DNA of 15,328 nucleotides from Bacteroidota bacterium (GTDB lineage: Bacteria > Bacteroidota > Bacteroidia > NORP154). The notes beneath the pieces were generated by a model, which saw only the letters and a program-made list of their open reading frames with translations, ran no database searches and was not told the DNA's origin. How positions within the stretch are numbered: position 1 is the first letter of the stretch; each line of letters begins with the position of its first letter. A program made the position numbers and the translations under genes. Below, piece by piece: positions 1-8,604 of the stretch. The stretch spans positions 1 through 15,328 of the forward strand of contig NVRZ01000049.1 of the NCBI GenBank assembly GCA_002401055.1, written 5' to 3'.

Positions 1-1
1 T

Positions 2-127
2 TACTTCTCGGGCCGCAGCCTGGATGTATTTATTTCAAGATTAAGAAAATATCTTGGCGATGATGACAATCTTAAGATTATCAATGTACATGGTGAAGGG
101 TTTAGGCTCGAGGTAAAAGACAGTTGA
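2..127 (+). CDS. OmpR-family response regulator, C-terminal fragment (partial at left edge)
   Basis: This is the 3' end of a gene cut by the window edge; frame 2 is open from the first complete codon to TGA at 125-127 and gives 41 residues. The peptide contains SLDVFISRLRKYLGDD followed by KIINVHGEGFRLEV. This is the recognition-helix and C-terminal beta-hairpin signature of the OmpR/PhoB winged-helix DNA-binding domain (family pattern V..hi..LR.Kl......i.TvrG.GY.l). Here VHGEGFRL takes the place of the usual RGxGY. The receiver domain and phosphoacceptor Asp lie outside the window, so the regulon and any partner kinase cannot be judged. No terminator hairpin with a T-run follows; the stop codon lies inside a 7-bp repeat element. 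Confidence 0.8.
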   Translation, partial: YFSGRSLDVFISRLRKYLGDDDNLKIINVHGEGFRLEVKDS

Positions 128-192
128 ACGTTAAAAGTTGAAAGTTGCTACGTAGCTAGAAACTTCAAACTTTCAACATTAGACTACAGTTC
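121..192. repeat. Heptad-armed intergenic element with palindromic core (element A)
   Basis: The sequence is built from 7-bp units on both sides of a small palindrome. The left arm reads cagttga / acgttaa / aagttga / aagttgc (121-148). The core palindrome gctacgtagc occupies 147-156. The right arm reads aacttca / aactttc / aacatta (161-181), with weaker units to about 192. The arms are inverted: gttgaaagtt at 137-146 is the exact reverse complement of 168-177, so a 10-bp stem can form around the core. The element begins in the stop codon of the response regulator fragment. There is no T-run after the stem, so it does not look like a simple terminator. It shares the octamer ttgctacg (145-152) and the 7-bp periodicity with the element at 8605-8678. 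Confidence 0.6.
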
Positions 193-269
193 AACAACCT
201 TTCAAACTCTTTTCCGTCTTATCCCTGCCATTTAATCGTTAAATTTACTTTCCCAATAAATTAAATACT

Positions 270-3200
270 ATGAAGCAGATTTTGTTAACGTCAACAGCGA
301 TTTTCATGATAAGTCTTTCCATTTTGGCTCAAATCCCTACAAATGGTTTGGTGGCCAACTATCCTTTCAACGGCAACACCAATGATCAGACATCAAACAA
401 CAATGATGGTTCAATTACCGGTGGTGTTACCTTAACTACGGATCGATTTGGAAGGACAGATAGCGCATACGCATTTGATGGATCTGGATACATTACTATA
501 CCAGATGCAGCTTCATTAAAACCATCATTGGCGGTCAGTACATGTGCGTGGGTGTTTTTATCGGATACTTCAACCTGGCCCCATGTAGTTAGTAAGCGAT
601 ACAGCACCACTACCGATCCGTGGACCTCTTATGGGCTCGGAACCAATAACTGGGGAACCAATACGGCATGGTCCTTCGGAGTTTCTAATGGAACATCTGG
701 AAGCCTCGTGTATAGTGATGAGGTAACCGGGGTAATCCTAAACCAATGGGTGTTTCTGGTTGGTACATACGATGGTACCTACGTAAACCTATACGTGAAC
801 GGTAAATTAGTAAGGAAGGAAGCGCAAACAGGTTCTATTGGCTACTCTACCATGGCTCTTACAATCGGAACAGCGGTCAGTGGACAAAACTTTAATGGTA
901 AAATTGATGACGTTCTCATTTATAACAGGGCCTTAGATCCTTGCGAGATACTTGAAATATTTGATATTGAAATGGCCGGATCATTGGATTTGGGAGAGAT
1001 AATTACAAATGCCAGCTGCTCTGGCGACACTGACGGGGCAATAGATTTAACGATTTCCGGTGGTTATGAAAACGGATGCCTGGGGTTTGATGGTGTCGAT
1101 GATTTGATTGATCACGGCGCGTACAACAGAGGAAGCAACTCGTTCACAATGGAGGCATGGGTATTGGCAACAGATACACATGAAATAGATTCACAGGCGA
1201 ACACAGGAACAAGTGGCATTAGCAACCAAAGGTATTTGTTCGGACCTAGCAACACTTTCCCATCTGGCCAAGCAACGGGAGGTGTGTCAGTAGGCACGAA
1301 TGGAATTTCTGTCTACGAACATGGCCAAAATTACCTGCCAGCAGTAGCAGTTTATGCAGCCAATATTGGTTCTGTATGGAATCACATTGCCGTCGTATAT
1401 GAAAATCGCCTGCCAAAAATCTACCTCAATGGCATTTTGGTTCACACTGGGTTGGTGGGTACGCAATCGACAGTTCATACGCCGATAGTAATAGGAGGTA
1501 ATTTTTACGGTAAGTTCTCAGGGCTGATGGATGAAGTTCGGCTTTGGAACAAAGCCTTGTCTGCTTCAGAGGTTGCAGCTAATTATGCAGTGTGCACGAT
1601 TCTTCCCACAGATCCAAATTACGGCAATTTAATAGGCTATTGGAATATGAATGAGGGAAGTGGCAATACCGCTAATGATGTGAGCGCAAACGGAAATATT
1701 GGTTATCTAAATGGCCCTGTTTGGTATGGGAAAGATAGTACACAGTTCGGATGTGCGAGTAACTTCATTGAATATCAGGTAAACTGGAGCAATGGAGAAA
1801 CCACAGATGATATTGACTCGCTCATTGCGGGAACCTATACCGTTACGGTAACGGATGGCAGTGGATGCGGACGCGTGGATAGTTTTACTGTAACAGAACC
1901 ACCATTGGTAATTGCCAATGCCGGTATCGATACCTCAATTTGCGAAGGCACAAGCGTACAACTTAATGCAACGGGTGGAGTAAATTATGCCTGGAGCCCC
2001 GGGACAGGGTTAAATGACAGCACGATATCTAATCCAACTTCCAACTCAGCTTCAACCATAACCTATACAGTTTCCGTTTCAGATGCATTTGGCTGTTCGA
2101 ATTCAGATGTGATGCAATTAACTGTCAATTCAAATCCCTCTCCTACAATAGTCACGAGCGGCTCTACTACTTTTTGTGAAGGAGATAGCGTTATTTTAAC
2201 ATCAAGTGGAGCAGATTCTTATAGCTGGTCACCTGGTGATACAACTGAGTCATTAACAATAGACACTTCTGGAACGTATACCGTCTCAGTGATTGACAGT
2301 AATGGCTGTAGTGGAGTATCATCAGCTGAAACTGTACTGGTTTTTGCGAACCCAACACCAACTATTACTGCAAGTGGACCAACTACTTTCTGTGAAGGTG
2401 ATTCAGTCACATTGACCTCGAGTAGTGCATCGAGTTATTTATGGTCTACAGGAGATACAACCCAATCGATAAATGTTGATAGCAGCGACTACTATTATGT
2501 AACTGTTACGGATTCAAATTCCTGTTCCGGATCATCAACGATAACTTCGGTAACGGTATATCCCAACCCGACTTCAGAAATATCCTCCTCTACCTCTACA
2601 ACTTTTTGCCAGGGGGATAGTGTAACGTTGTCGGCTAGCACTGCATATTCTTACATGTGGAGTACAGGCGACACGACTCAATATCTAAGTACTGACACAA
2701 ACGGAACCTATACCGTAACTGTAACCGATAGCTTAGGTTGCTCCACTTCTTCTGCTTCTGAGGTTGTAACCGTTAACCCTATGCCTGCACTCGACTCTAT
2801 TGTGAGTGCTGATGCGACAAGCTGTGTTGTAGATGATGGATCCATTAGTATCTACGTAAGTGGTGGCACCACACCGTATAGTTACTCAATTGATGGCGGA
2901 AGCGTTTACTTCTTCAACAGTTCATTTGGAGGCTTGAGTCCTGGAAATTATGCTATTGAGATCGCTGATACGAACAATTGTGCTGTTACCGGGCCAATAA
3001 TAACTATTGCGGCCCCAACTACGCCTTCGGCCCCAACAGCCGGAATAGACTCCAACTATTGTGAGGGTGACGCTGTGGCAGACATTACGGCCAGCGGAAT
3101 CAATATACAGTGGTACACAGATGCAGGACTGACGACACTTATAGGAAGCGGATCGACATTCTCGCCTTCTTCTGCCGTAGGTAATTACTCCTACTACGCA

Positions 3201-3737
3201 ACTCAAACAGATAGTGGCTGTGAGAGCTCAAGCTCCCTGGTGACTATAAATATTTACCCTAACCCAACACCAGCTATTACCGTAAGTGGTGGAAATGTGC
3301 TCTCGACTGGAATTTACGCGAACTACCAATGGTTTGTGGATGGAGCTATTCTTGTTGGAGAAACATCTCAAAGTTACACAGCAACTTCTTCAGGTGGCTA
3401 TTGGGTAACTGTTACTGATTCCAATGGCTGTACAGCAACTACGGCAGTTGAATCTATAACAATTATCGGTGTGGAAGAGCTATCCATGCAGTTGAATATG
3501 GGTATCTATCCAAATCCAAATACAGGACTGTTTAATCTTGATGTTTATTCAGATATAGAATTGGATGCTGAATTACATGTGTTGAACATCCTGGGCCAGT
3601 TGATCTATACCCAAAAGCTTAACATTATTGGCCAACATACTCAGCAAATTGATCTTAGGGGAACTACAACCGGATTGTACTATTTAAAATTGATCAGTGA
3701 TTCTGGGGTGCTTAGTAGAAAGATGATAGTTGAATAA
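270..3737 (+). CDS. Large secreted multidomain adhesin-like protein: LamG, SprB repeat split by a second LamG, Ig-like repeats, T9SS sorting domain
   Basis: The product has 1155 residues. Residues 1-21 form a signal peptide (MKQ, hydrophobic core, ending SILAQ). Residues about 25-235 are a LamG/concanavalin-like domain (YPFNGNTND; YVNLYVNGKLV; KIDDVLIYNRAL). Residues 243-268 look like the first half of a SprB repeat (ASCSGDTDGAIDLTISGG). A second LamG domain interrupts it (about 270-495; LGFDGVDDLIDHG, MDEVRLWNKAL), and the second half resumes at 502-544 (VNWSNGETTDDIDSL, GTYTVTVTD). Four PKD/Ig-like units follow: 545-620, then three more similar ones at about 624-838 sharing TTFC.GDSVTL and W(S)TGDTT. 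More Ig-like sequence runs to about 1068. Residues 1079-1155 form a T9SS type A sorting domain (IYPNPNTGLFNL ... VLNILGQLIY ... GLYYLKLISDSG). It is thus probably exported by T9SS and cell-surface bound or released. The ligand is unknown; LamG folds often bind glycans. It stands alone on the + strand and converges on the potassium transporter gene. Confidence 0.9.
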   Translation: MKQILLTSTAIFMISLSILAQIPTNGLVANYPFNGNTNDQTSNNNDGSITGGVTLTTDRFGRTDSAYAFDGSGYITIPDAASLKPSLAVSTCAWVFLSDTSTWPHVVSKRYSTTTDPWTSYGLGTNNWGTNTAWSFGVSNGTSGSLVYSDEVTGVILNQWVFLVGTYDGTYVNLYVNGKLVRKEAQTGSIGYSTMALTIGTAVSGQNFNGKIDDVLIYNRALDPCEILEIFDIEMAGSLDLGEIITNASCSGDTDGAIDLTISGGYENGCLGFDGVDDLIDHGAYNRGSNSFTMEAWVLATDTHEIDSQANTGTSGISNQRYLFGPSNTFPSGQATGGVSVGTNGISVYEHGQNYLPAVAVYAANIGSVWNHIAVVYENRLPKIYLNGILVHTGLVGTQSTVHTPIVIGGNFYGKFSGLMDEVRLWNKALSASEVAANYAVCTILPTDPNYGNLIGYWNMNEGSGNTANDVSANGNIGYLNGPVWYGKDSTQFGCASNFIEYQVNWSNGETTDDIDSLIAGTYTVTVTDGSGCGRVDSFTVTEPPLVIANAGIDTSICEGTSVQLNATGGVNYAWSPGTGLNDSTISNPTSNSASTITYTVSVSDAFGCSNSDVMQLTVNSNPSPTIVTSGSTTFCEGDSVILTSSGADSYSWSPGDTTESLTIDTSGTYTVSVIDSNGCSGVSSAETVLVFANPTPTITASGPTTFCEGDSVTLTSSSASSYLWSTGDTTQSINVDSSDYYYVTVTDSNSCSGSSTITSVTVYPNPTSEISSSTSTTFCQGDSVTLSASTAYSYMWSTGDTTQYLSTDTNGTYTVTVTDSLGCSTSSASEVVTVNPMPALDSIVSADATSCVVDDGSISIYVSGGTTPYSYSIDGGSVYFFNSSFGGLSPGNYAIEIADTNNCAVTGPIITIAAPTTPSAPTAGIDSNYCEGDAVADITASGINIQWYTDAGLTTLIGSGSTFSPSSAVGNYSYYATQTDSGCESSSSLVTINIYPNPTPAITVSGGNVLSTGIYANYQWFVDGAILVGETSQSYTATSSGGYWVTVTDSNGCTATTAVESITIIGVEELSMQLNMGIYPNPNTGLFNLDVYSDIELDAELHVLNILGQLIYTQKLNIIGQHTQQIDLRGTTTGLYYLKLISDSGVLSRKMIVE

Positions 3738-3751
3738 TTCCCAGATAAACG

Positions 3752-5575
3752 TCACCCAACAACAATGTTCCCCTCAGGAAGATGGTAGTCACTGCTAATT
3801 ACTGACTTTCCAATAGCGTAGGCAATGGTTAAAGTTCCCAATCTTCCGACGAGCATCGAGATCATTATAATCACCTTCCCATAAACAGAGAGAGAGGCCG
3901 TAATCCCCATGGAAAGGCCCACCGTTCCGAAAGCAGATACCTCTTCGAATATTAGATCGAGTAATGTCCTTCCATCTTCAGCGAGAATTGCCGTTTCAGT
4001 AATGGATAGCAGAAATATCCCTATCAAATTGCCTAGAATAAAAAACATGAGAATCGCAATTGCTTTGTTCCGAAGTTCACTGGGGATGGCATGATTAAAA
4101 ATCTCCGCCTTCTTTCTCCCTCTGATGGTTGCGATTACAGATGCATACAAAAAGGCGAATGTAGATGTTTTAAGTCCCCCACCAGTGGAACTGGAAGAAG
4201 CGCCAACAAACATGAGAAACAGAAACATTATGATCATTGGCATACCAACATCTTGAATATTGACCGTGCTAAAGCCGGAAGTTCTTGTGGTAGACTGAAA
4301 AATAGAGGTCACAATACTCTCAACCACATTTTTATCGCTCATGGTATTGTCCGACTCAAGAAAAAAGAATACAAGAGCACCTATTGCCACCAGTCCTGCA
4401 GAAAAGTACAGTGCTATTTTGGTACTAAAGTCAATTTGCTTCCAGGGTAGCTCTACACGTTCTCTGATTTTAGTAAATGAGAAAATATTGAATATTGCAA
4501 TAAACCCAAGCGCTCCAAAGAATACAAGAATTGTAACCATAACGTGGATCATGTAATTGCTTTTTAGATGCTCATTGTACAAGCCATCAGTAAAAAGCGT
4601 AAACCCAGCACTGTTGAACGCCGAAAATGAGTGAAAGAGTGAGCTGAATATCTTATTGCCTTCCCCTGTAAAAGGAACAGCATCACCCCATGAAAGATAA
4701 ATTAACAGGGCGCCAACAAACTCTATCATAAAGCTCCATATGATTATCTTCTTTAACATTCCTGTGGCACTCATCATTGTATCCTTGTTTATGAAATCCT
4801 CCAGGACTGAATGCTGCTTGAGCCCGATTCCAAAATTTGAAAGAAGGGCGTAGATTGTTCCAAAGGCTATAATGTTTAGTCCACCAAGTTTAATTAGTAC
4901 CATCAAAATAAAATGGCCCTTAAACGTAAAATACGTAGCCGTATCCACTACAATTAGTCCGGTAACACAAGTGGCACTGGTAGATGTAAAAAGAGCGTCA
5001 ATGAATGGCATCGCTTCATTTCCAACAGTCATCTCCGGAAGTAAAAGAAGGAAGGTGCCAGTGATCACAATTACGATAAAGGAAAGAATGAATACGTGTG
5101 CAGGATTAAACTTCACCTTTTCTATACTAAAGGAGGTCCTACTAACTTCTAAGGCAACAATGATCAAAAAATAAACCTGTATGAGAAGTGCATAATACGA
5201 ATCAGCTATTAGCCACCCCATACTTTTAAATAGCTCCTTTTCAAGGGTAAATCCAAAAAAGAGGTCGGTAATGCCGTCACTTAACAATAAGAGCATAAAC
5301 AACACTTCCAGCCAATTCTCCTTTAGAAACCTGGAGCGCTCATACTCCAAAACATACCTTACCAGTATTTTTATTATAAAAAAGACAAAACCCACTTTTA
5401 CAATTGCGAGCAATTCTTCTTTAGTACTGAGGGATATTGGAAAGCCGTGGTAATAAACCAAGGTTCCAATCAAGGATACAGATATAAAAAAAGTGAGCGT
5501 TCTAAAGATGAGGAGAATCCTCTCCTTGCTCTCGTAAATTGACAGATAGAATTTTTCTTTATTACTCGAAGGCAT
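3752..5575 (-). CDS. TrkH/KtrB-family potassium uptake protein with N-terminal membrane extension
   Basis: This 607-residue inner-membrane K+ transporter pore subunit shows all four pore loops of the superfamily: P1 TSTSATCVTGL (G206), P2 SAFNSAGFT (G324), P3 QSTTRTSGFS (G434) and P4 VSAFGTVGLS (G553). It also has the gate-like loop GASSSSTGGGLKT (458-470) typical of KtrB/TrkH. Family members are usually about 450-490 residues. Here about 160 residues with roughly four hydrophobic segments (about 19-42, 56-74, 88-110, 120-145) precede the canonical core, and RFLKENWLEVLFML (82-95) loosely recalls voltage-sensor S2-S3 sequences. The ATG lies 1 bp after the preA stop, so the two are very probably co-transcribed. 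The cytoplasmic NAD/ATP-binding partner (TrkA/KtrA) is not in the window. The functional link to pyrimidine breakdown is unclear and may be only positional. Stop-to-stop spacing to the convergent + strand gene is about 14 bp. Confidence 0.88.
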   Translation of the reverse strand: MPSSNKEKFYLSIYESKERILLIFRTLTFFISVSLIGTLVYYHGFPISLSTKEELLAIVKVGFVFFIIKILVRYVLEYERSRFLKENWLEVLFMLLLLSDGITDLFFGFTLEKELFKSMGWLIADSYYALLIQVYFLIIVALEVSRTSFSIEKVKFNPAHVFILSFIVIVITGTFLLLLPEMTVGNEAMPFIDALFTSTSATCVTGLIVVDTATYFTFKGHFILMVLIKLGGLNIIAFGTIYALLSNFGIGLKQHSVLEDFINKDTMMSATGMLKKIIIWSFMIEFVGALLIYLSWGDAVPFTGEGNKIFSSLFHSFSAFNSAGFTLFTDGLYNEHLKSNYMIHVMVTILVFFGALGFIAIFNIFSFTKIRERVELPWKQIDFSTKIALYFSAGLVAIGALVFFFLESDNTMSDKNVVESIVTSIFQSTTRTSGFSTVNIQDVGMPMIIMFLFLMFVGASSSSTGGGLKTSTFAFLYASVIATIRGRKKAEIFNHAIPSELRNKAIAILMFFILGNLIGIFLLSITETAILAEDGRTLLDLIFEEVSAFGTVGLSMGITASLSVYGKVIIMISMLVGRLGTLTIAYAIGKSVISSDYHLPEGNIVVG

Positions 5576-5576
5576 A

Positions 5577-6902
5577 CTACTTCTTCAACGCATCTTTGGG
5601 TTCCGGAACCCAATGGTGAATACCACCAGCAAGCGGATCATTGAATGTGGTGGGTGCTTCTCCCTTCATGGATTTCTGCTCCCAGCTGGTGACTGACTTG
5701 CCGTCATCACGCCTCTCCATTGTGATACAAGCCTCAACGGGGCACACCAGCGAACAGAGGTTACAACCGACACAATTCTCCTCAATGATGTATGGCACTC
5801 TCTCGCCCTCTTCATCCGGTATTCCAATTGCTTGGTGGGCTCCATCTTCGCAAGCTGTATAACACAGCTGGCACTCAATGCATTTATCTTCATCAATACT
5901 CGCAATAACTTTGTAATCGAGGTTTAGGTTTTCCCAATTCTTAACATTTTTCAATGCCTTGCCAACCATAGAATCAATAGTTTTAAATTTCTTTTCAGTC
6001 ATGTATCGCTCCAACCCTGGAATTAGCTCCCTGATAATCCCAAACCCGTAGTGCATAACAGCGGTGCAGATCTGAACATTGGTCGCTCCCAGTAATATGT
6101 GCTCAACTGCATCTTTCCAGTTTTCGATACCACCAATACCTGAAATGGGTAGGTTAACATCTGGATGCTGTGCGCAGTTCTTAACCATGTTTAAGGCAAT
6201 GGGTTTAACGGCAGGGCCACAATAACCTCCATTTGTACTTTTCCCATCTACCACCGGATAAGGAACAAAATTATCGATGTCAACTCCGACAATGCTCTGA
6301 ATAGTATTGATGAGAGAAATTGCATCTCCTCCTCCTTTACGTGCCGCAATAGCTGGTTCTGTGATATCTGATATATTCGGGGTTAACTTCACAATTACAG
6401 GGATTGTTGAAACTTCTTTCACCCAACCTACTATTGTTTCCAGCACTTTTGGTTCCTGACCCACAGCTGAACCCATGCCCCTTTCACACATTCCATGTGG
6501 ACAGCCAAAGTTCAACTCAATACCATCCGACCCAGCGTTTTGAACATCTTTAACAATTTGATGCCACTCTTCACGTGACTCTACCATCAACGAGGCAATT
6601 ACCGCGTGATCAGGAAAGTATTTCTTCACCTCCTCTATTTCTCTTAGATTGTCTTTTAAAGGTCTGTCAGTAATGAGCTCTATATTGTTCAGGCCCACCA
6701 TCCGACTGTCTCTGTAATTAAGACTCGCGTACCGGCTAGATACGTTCACCACGGGCACTCCCATAGTTTTCCAGACTGCACCTCCCCACCCCTGGTCGAA
6801 TGCTTTCATTACCTGATACCCGGTGTTGGTCGGAGGTGCAGAGGCAAGCCAAAATGGATTTGGAGATTTTATTCCAGCGAGGTTCGAACTTATATCAGGC
6901 AT
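5577..6902 (-). CDS. preA: NAD-dependent dihydropyrimidine dehydrogenase, catalytic subunit PreA
   Basis: The product has 441 residues. With PreT it reduces uracil and thymine to the 5,6-dihydro forms with NADH, the first step of reductive pyrimidine catabolism. Residues 1-310 form a dihydroorotate-dehydrogenase-like FMN barrel. NFGCPHGMCERGMGSAVGQ (131-149) matches the active-site loop of mammalian dihydropyrimidine dehydrogenase, with Cys134 in the place of its catalytic Cys. ISGIGGIENWKDA (253-265) is the phosphate-binding region. The C-terminal part carries two 4Fe-4S ferredoxin motifs: C341-x2-C344-x2-C347-x3-C351, lacking the usual final Pro as in the eukaryotic enzyme, and C377-x2-C380-x2-C383-x3-C387-P. 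Length fits the family. The ATG at 6902 lies 9 bp after the preT stop, and the potassium transporter gene starts 1 bp downstream. The pairing with preT, dihydropyrimidinase and beta-ureidopropionase makes the assignment firm over a plain dihydroorotate dehydrogenase. Confidence 0.95.
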   Translation of the reverse strand: MPDISSNLAGIKSPNPFWLASAPPTNTGYQVMKAFDQGWGGAVWKTMGVPVVNVSSRYASLNYRDSRMVGLNNIELITDRPLKDNLREIEEVKKYFPDHAVIASLMVESREEWHQIVKDVQNAGSDGIELNFGCPHGMCERGMGSAVGQEPKVLETIVGWVKEVSTIPVIVKLTPNISDITEPAIAARKGGGDAISLINTIQSIVGVDIDNFVPYPVVDGKSTNGGYCGPAVKPIALNMVKNCAQHPDVNLPISGIGGIENWKDAVEHILLGATNVQICTAVMHYGFGIIRELIPGLERYMTEKKFKTIDSMVGKALKNVKNWENLNLDYKVIASIDEDKCIECQLCYTACEDGAHQAIGIPDEEGERVPYIIEENCVGCNLCSLVCPVEACITMERRDDGKSVTSWEQKSMKGEAPTTFNDPLAGGIHHWVPEPKDALKK

Positions 6903-6911
6903 AATTCAACT

Positions 6912-8357
6912 TTATGGATTCGGATTTTTTAATATTGCTTTTCCTTTATTCTTCTTTTTACCGCTCTTGACTACTGCAGGCTTGGGAATGGAAATCTTTC
7001 TTCTGCCGTCTTTACCCTGTAGATACTTGTGAATTCCTTTTGCCGCGATCTTGGCTTCGTATACTGCATTCACCACCTCTACCCCACCGTTAACCGCATC
7101 ACCTGCAGCAAAATACTTAGGGTTGTTTGTTTGATGGTTCTTTTTATTTACAATAATTCTACCTCGATTGTCCATGATTCTTCCCTTCTTATCCAATCTC
7201 AAATTGGGAATCTGCTCTAAAAACCCAACATTCTTTGATTGTCCAGTAGCGAGAATTACCATATCACAATCCATTGTGAACTCACTGTTCTTAATCGTTT
7301 CAATTTTACCGTAAGATGAGCGATTGCGAACAAATCGTATTCCTTCAACTTTCTTCTTTCCAAGAATCTCAATAGGAGTAACATTAAACAATCCCTGAGC
7401 ACCAACTCCTTTTGCCAGATCATATTCAAACTCATAGGCCCCCATTTCATCATTGGATCTTCTGTATGCCAAAGTCACCAATTCGGCTCCCATCCTGGCA
7501 GATTCCGAGGCCGCGTCCATTGCTGTATTTCCACCACCTAGGACGATTACCTTCTTGCCGACCTTTACCTTGTGATGCCCCATTCTTAATTTCTCAACAA
7601 ACTCGACTGCGCCAATGCAATTCTGCAGTTTTTCCCCAGGAAGATTAATACCTGAAGTGGCTCCAAGTCCAATTCCGATAAATATTGCATCAAATTTCTT
7701 CTCTAATACTTCCAGGTCCTTCTTGGTTTCTACTGGATGTTTATAGTGCACCTTATATTCAAACTGCTTTTGCAGATATGCCATTTCATTCAGCGCAGCT
7801 TCGTTTGTAATTTTATAAGGAGCAACACCATAAACAGTCAATCCAGAAGGCTTTGCCTTTGCTTCAAATATTTCAACCTCATAACCATATGTCCTCAGCT
7901 CACAAGCACATGATATTCCTGCCGGGCCCGCACCAATTATCGCGACTTTCTTTCCGTTGGGCTCGCCAGTAAGAAATAATTTTTTCTTTCCAGAGATAAC
8001 CTTGTCAGTTGCGTAGGCCTGCAGCCTTCCAATATCAATGGGTTGTACATCCTGATGATTGTAAACACATGCTCCCTCACACAGTACTTCGGTGGGGCAT
8101 ACCTGCCCACAAGAATGTCCAAGCCAGTTTTTATCATAAATGGTTTTGGCAGACCCTTCATTATTCCCCACACTAATTTGCCTGATGAACAATGGAATGT
8201 CAATACCCGTAGGACATGCATTTACACATGGCGCATCATAGCAAAACAAACACCTCGAACTTTCATAGAAAGCCTGGGTATCATTCATTAAGGGCTTAAT
8301 CTGAGCGAAATTCTCCTCAAATTGTTTGTCGGTTTTCGGATTATTAAATTCTCCCAT
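6912..8357 (-). CDS. preT: NAD-dependent dihydropyrimidine dehydrogenase, electron-transfer subunit PreT (GltD-like flavoprotein)
   Basis: The 481-residue partner of PreA takes electrons from NADH through FAD and Fe-S centres and passes them to PreA. The N-terminal domain has eight cysteines in the GltD/DPD arrangement: C36, C39, C44, C48 (RCLFCYDAPCVNACP) and C83, C87, C93, C97 (GHSCGQVCPTEVLCEGAC). A first dinucleotide fold follows with GAGPAG at 142-147 (FAD), a second with GGGNTA at 274-279 (NAD(P)H), and the C-terminal flavin motif FAAGDAV at 416-422. The last 30 residues are a lysine-rich tail (KSGKKKNKGK) that looks like an appendage rather than part of the fold. The ATG at 8357 sits 6 bp after the stop of a truncated IVP gene; the N-terminus (MGEFNNPKTD...) looks intact. 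GltD itself is excluded by the neighbouring PreA and the absence of GltB. Confidence 0.93.
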   Translation of the reverse strand: MGEFNNPKTDKQFEENFAQIKPLMNDTQAFYESSRCLFCYDAPCVNACPTGIDIPLFIRQISVGNNEGSAKTIYDKNWLGHSCGQVCPTEVLCEGACVYNHQDVQPIDIGRLQAYATDKVISGKKKLFLTGEPNGKKVAIIGAGPAGISCACELRTYGYEVEIFEAKAKPSGLTVYGVAPYKITNEAALNEMAYLQKQFEYKVHYKHPVETKKDLEVLEKKFDAIFIGIGLGATSGINLPGEKLQNCIGAVEFVEKLRMGHHKVKVGKKVIVLGGGNTAMDAASESARMGAELVTLAYRRSNDEMGAYEFEYDLAKGVGAQGLFNVTPIEILGKKKVEGIRFVRNRSSYGKIETIKNSEFTMDCDMVILATGQSKNVGFLEQIPNLRLDKKGRIMDNRGRIIVNKKNHQTNNPKYFAAGDAVNGGVEVVNAVYEAKIAAKGIHKYLQGKDGRRKISIPKPAVVKSGKKKNKGKAILKNPNP

Positions 8358-8363
8358 TCTAGT

Positions 8364-8585
8364 TCAAGTAAGGCGTAATGAGTACTTCAAAAACTTTACG
8401 AATTCTTTATCAAATCCTCGACCAGCACCTTCAGAAATATTTGATGGAATAGACACAGAAGATCTTCTAATCTGGTTCGTTAAGCCGAATTGCTCAGCTT
8501 TTGGAAAGTCAGCGGTTGACTTGTAAACCAATGAGGTCAATTCTCGCGAATCAACCCAAACACTCAATTTTTTGTAATCATGCAT
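8364..8585 (-). pseudogene. Four-helix-bundle protein (23S rRNA intervening-sequence / S23 family), C-terminally truncated
   Basis: The product has 73 residues, whereas family members (TIGR02436-type, related to the Avd protein of diversity-generating retroelements) are usually about 115-125. The N-terminal half is unmistakable: HDYKKLSVW (2-10), then EQFGLTNQIRRSS (31-43), VSIPSNISEGAGR (44-56) and DKEFVKFLKYSL (59-70). It then stops at TGA, losing the last one to two helices. Reading +1 just beyond position 8375 gives ALLELE, which resembles the ELET that normally follows, so a small deletion or frameshift may explain the truncation. The gene sits between beta-ureidopropionase and preT, 6 bp from preT, and is preceded by a heptad-repeat element. 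It is unlikely to take part in pyrimidine catabolism; family function is poorly defined. A functional short form cannot be excluded. Confidence 0.7.
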
Positions 8586-8604
8586 AATTTTATCTGTAAT
8601 CGTC

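Noticed and set aside
2139..2783. Tandem DNA repeats in the large secreted protein gene as a mobile or CRISPR-like array
   Set aside because: The repetition is at the protein level (Ig-like units of about 70 residues) with diverged codons; units are in frame and have no spacer-repeat structure.
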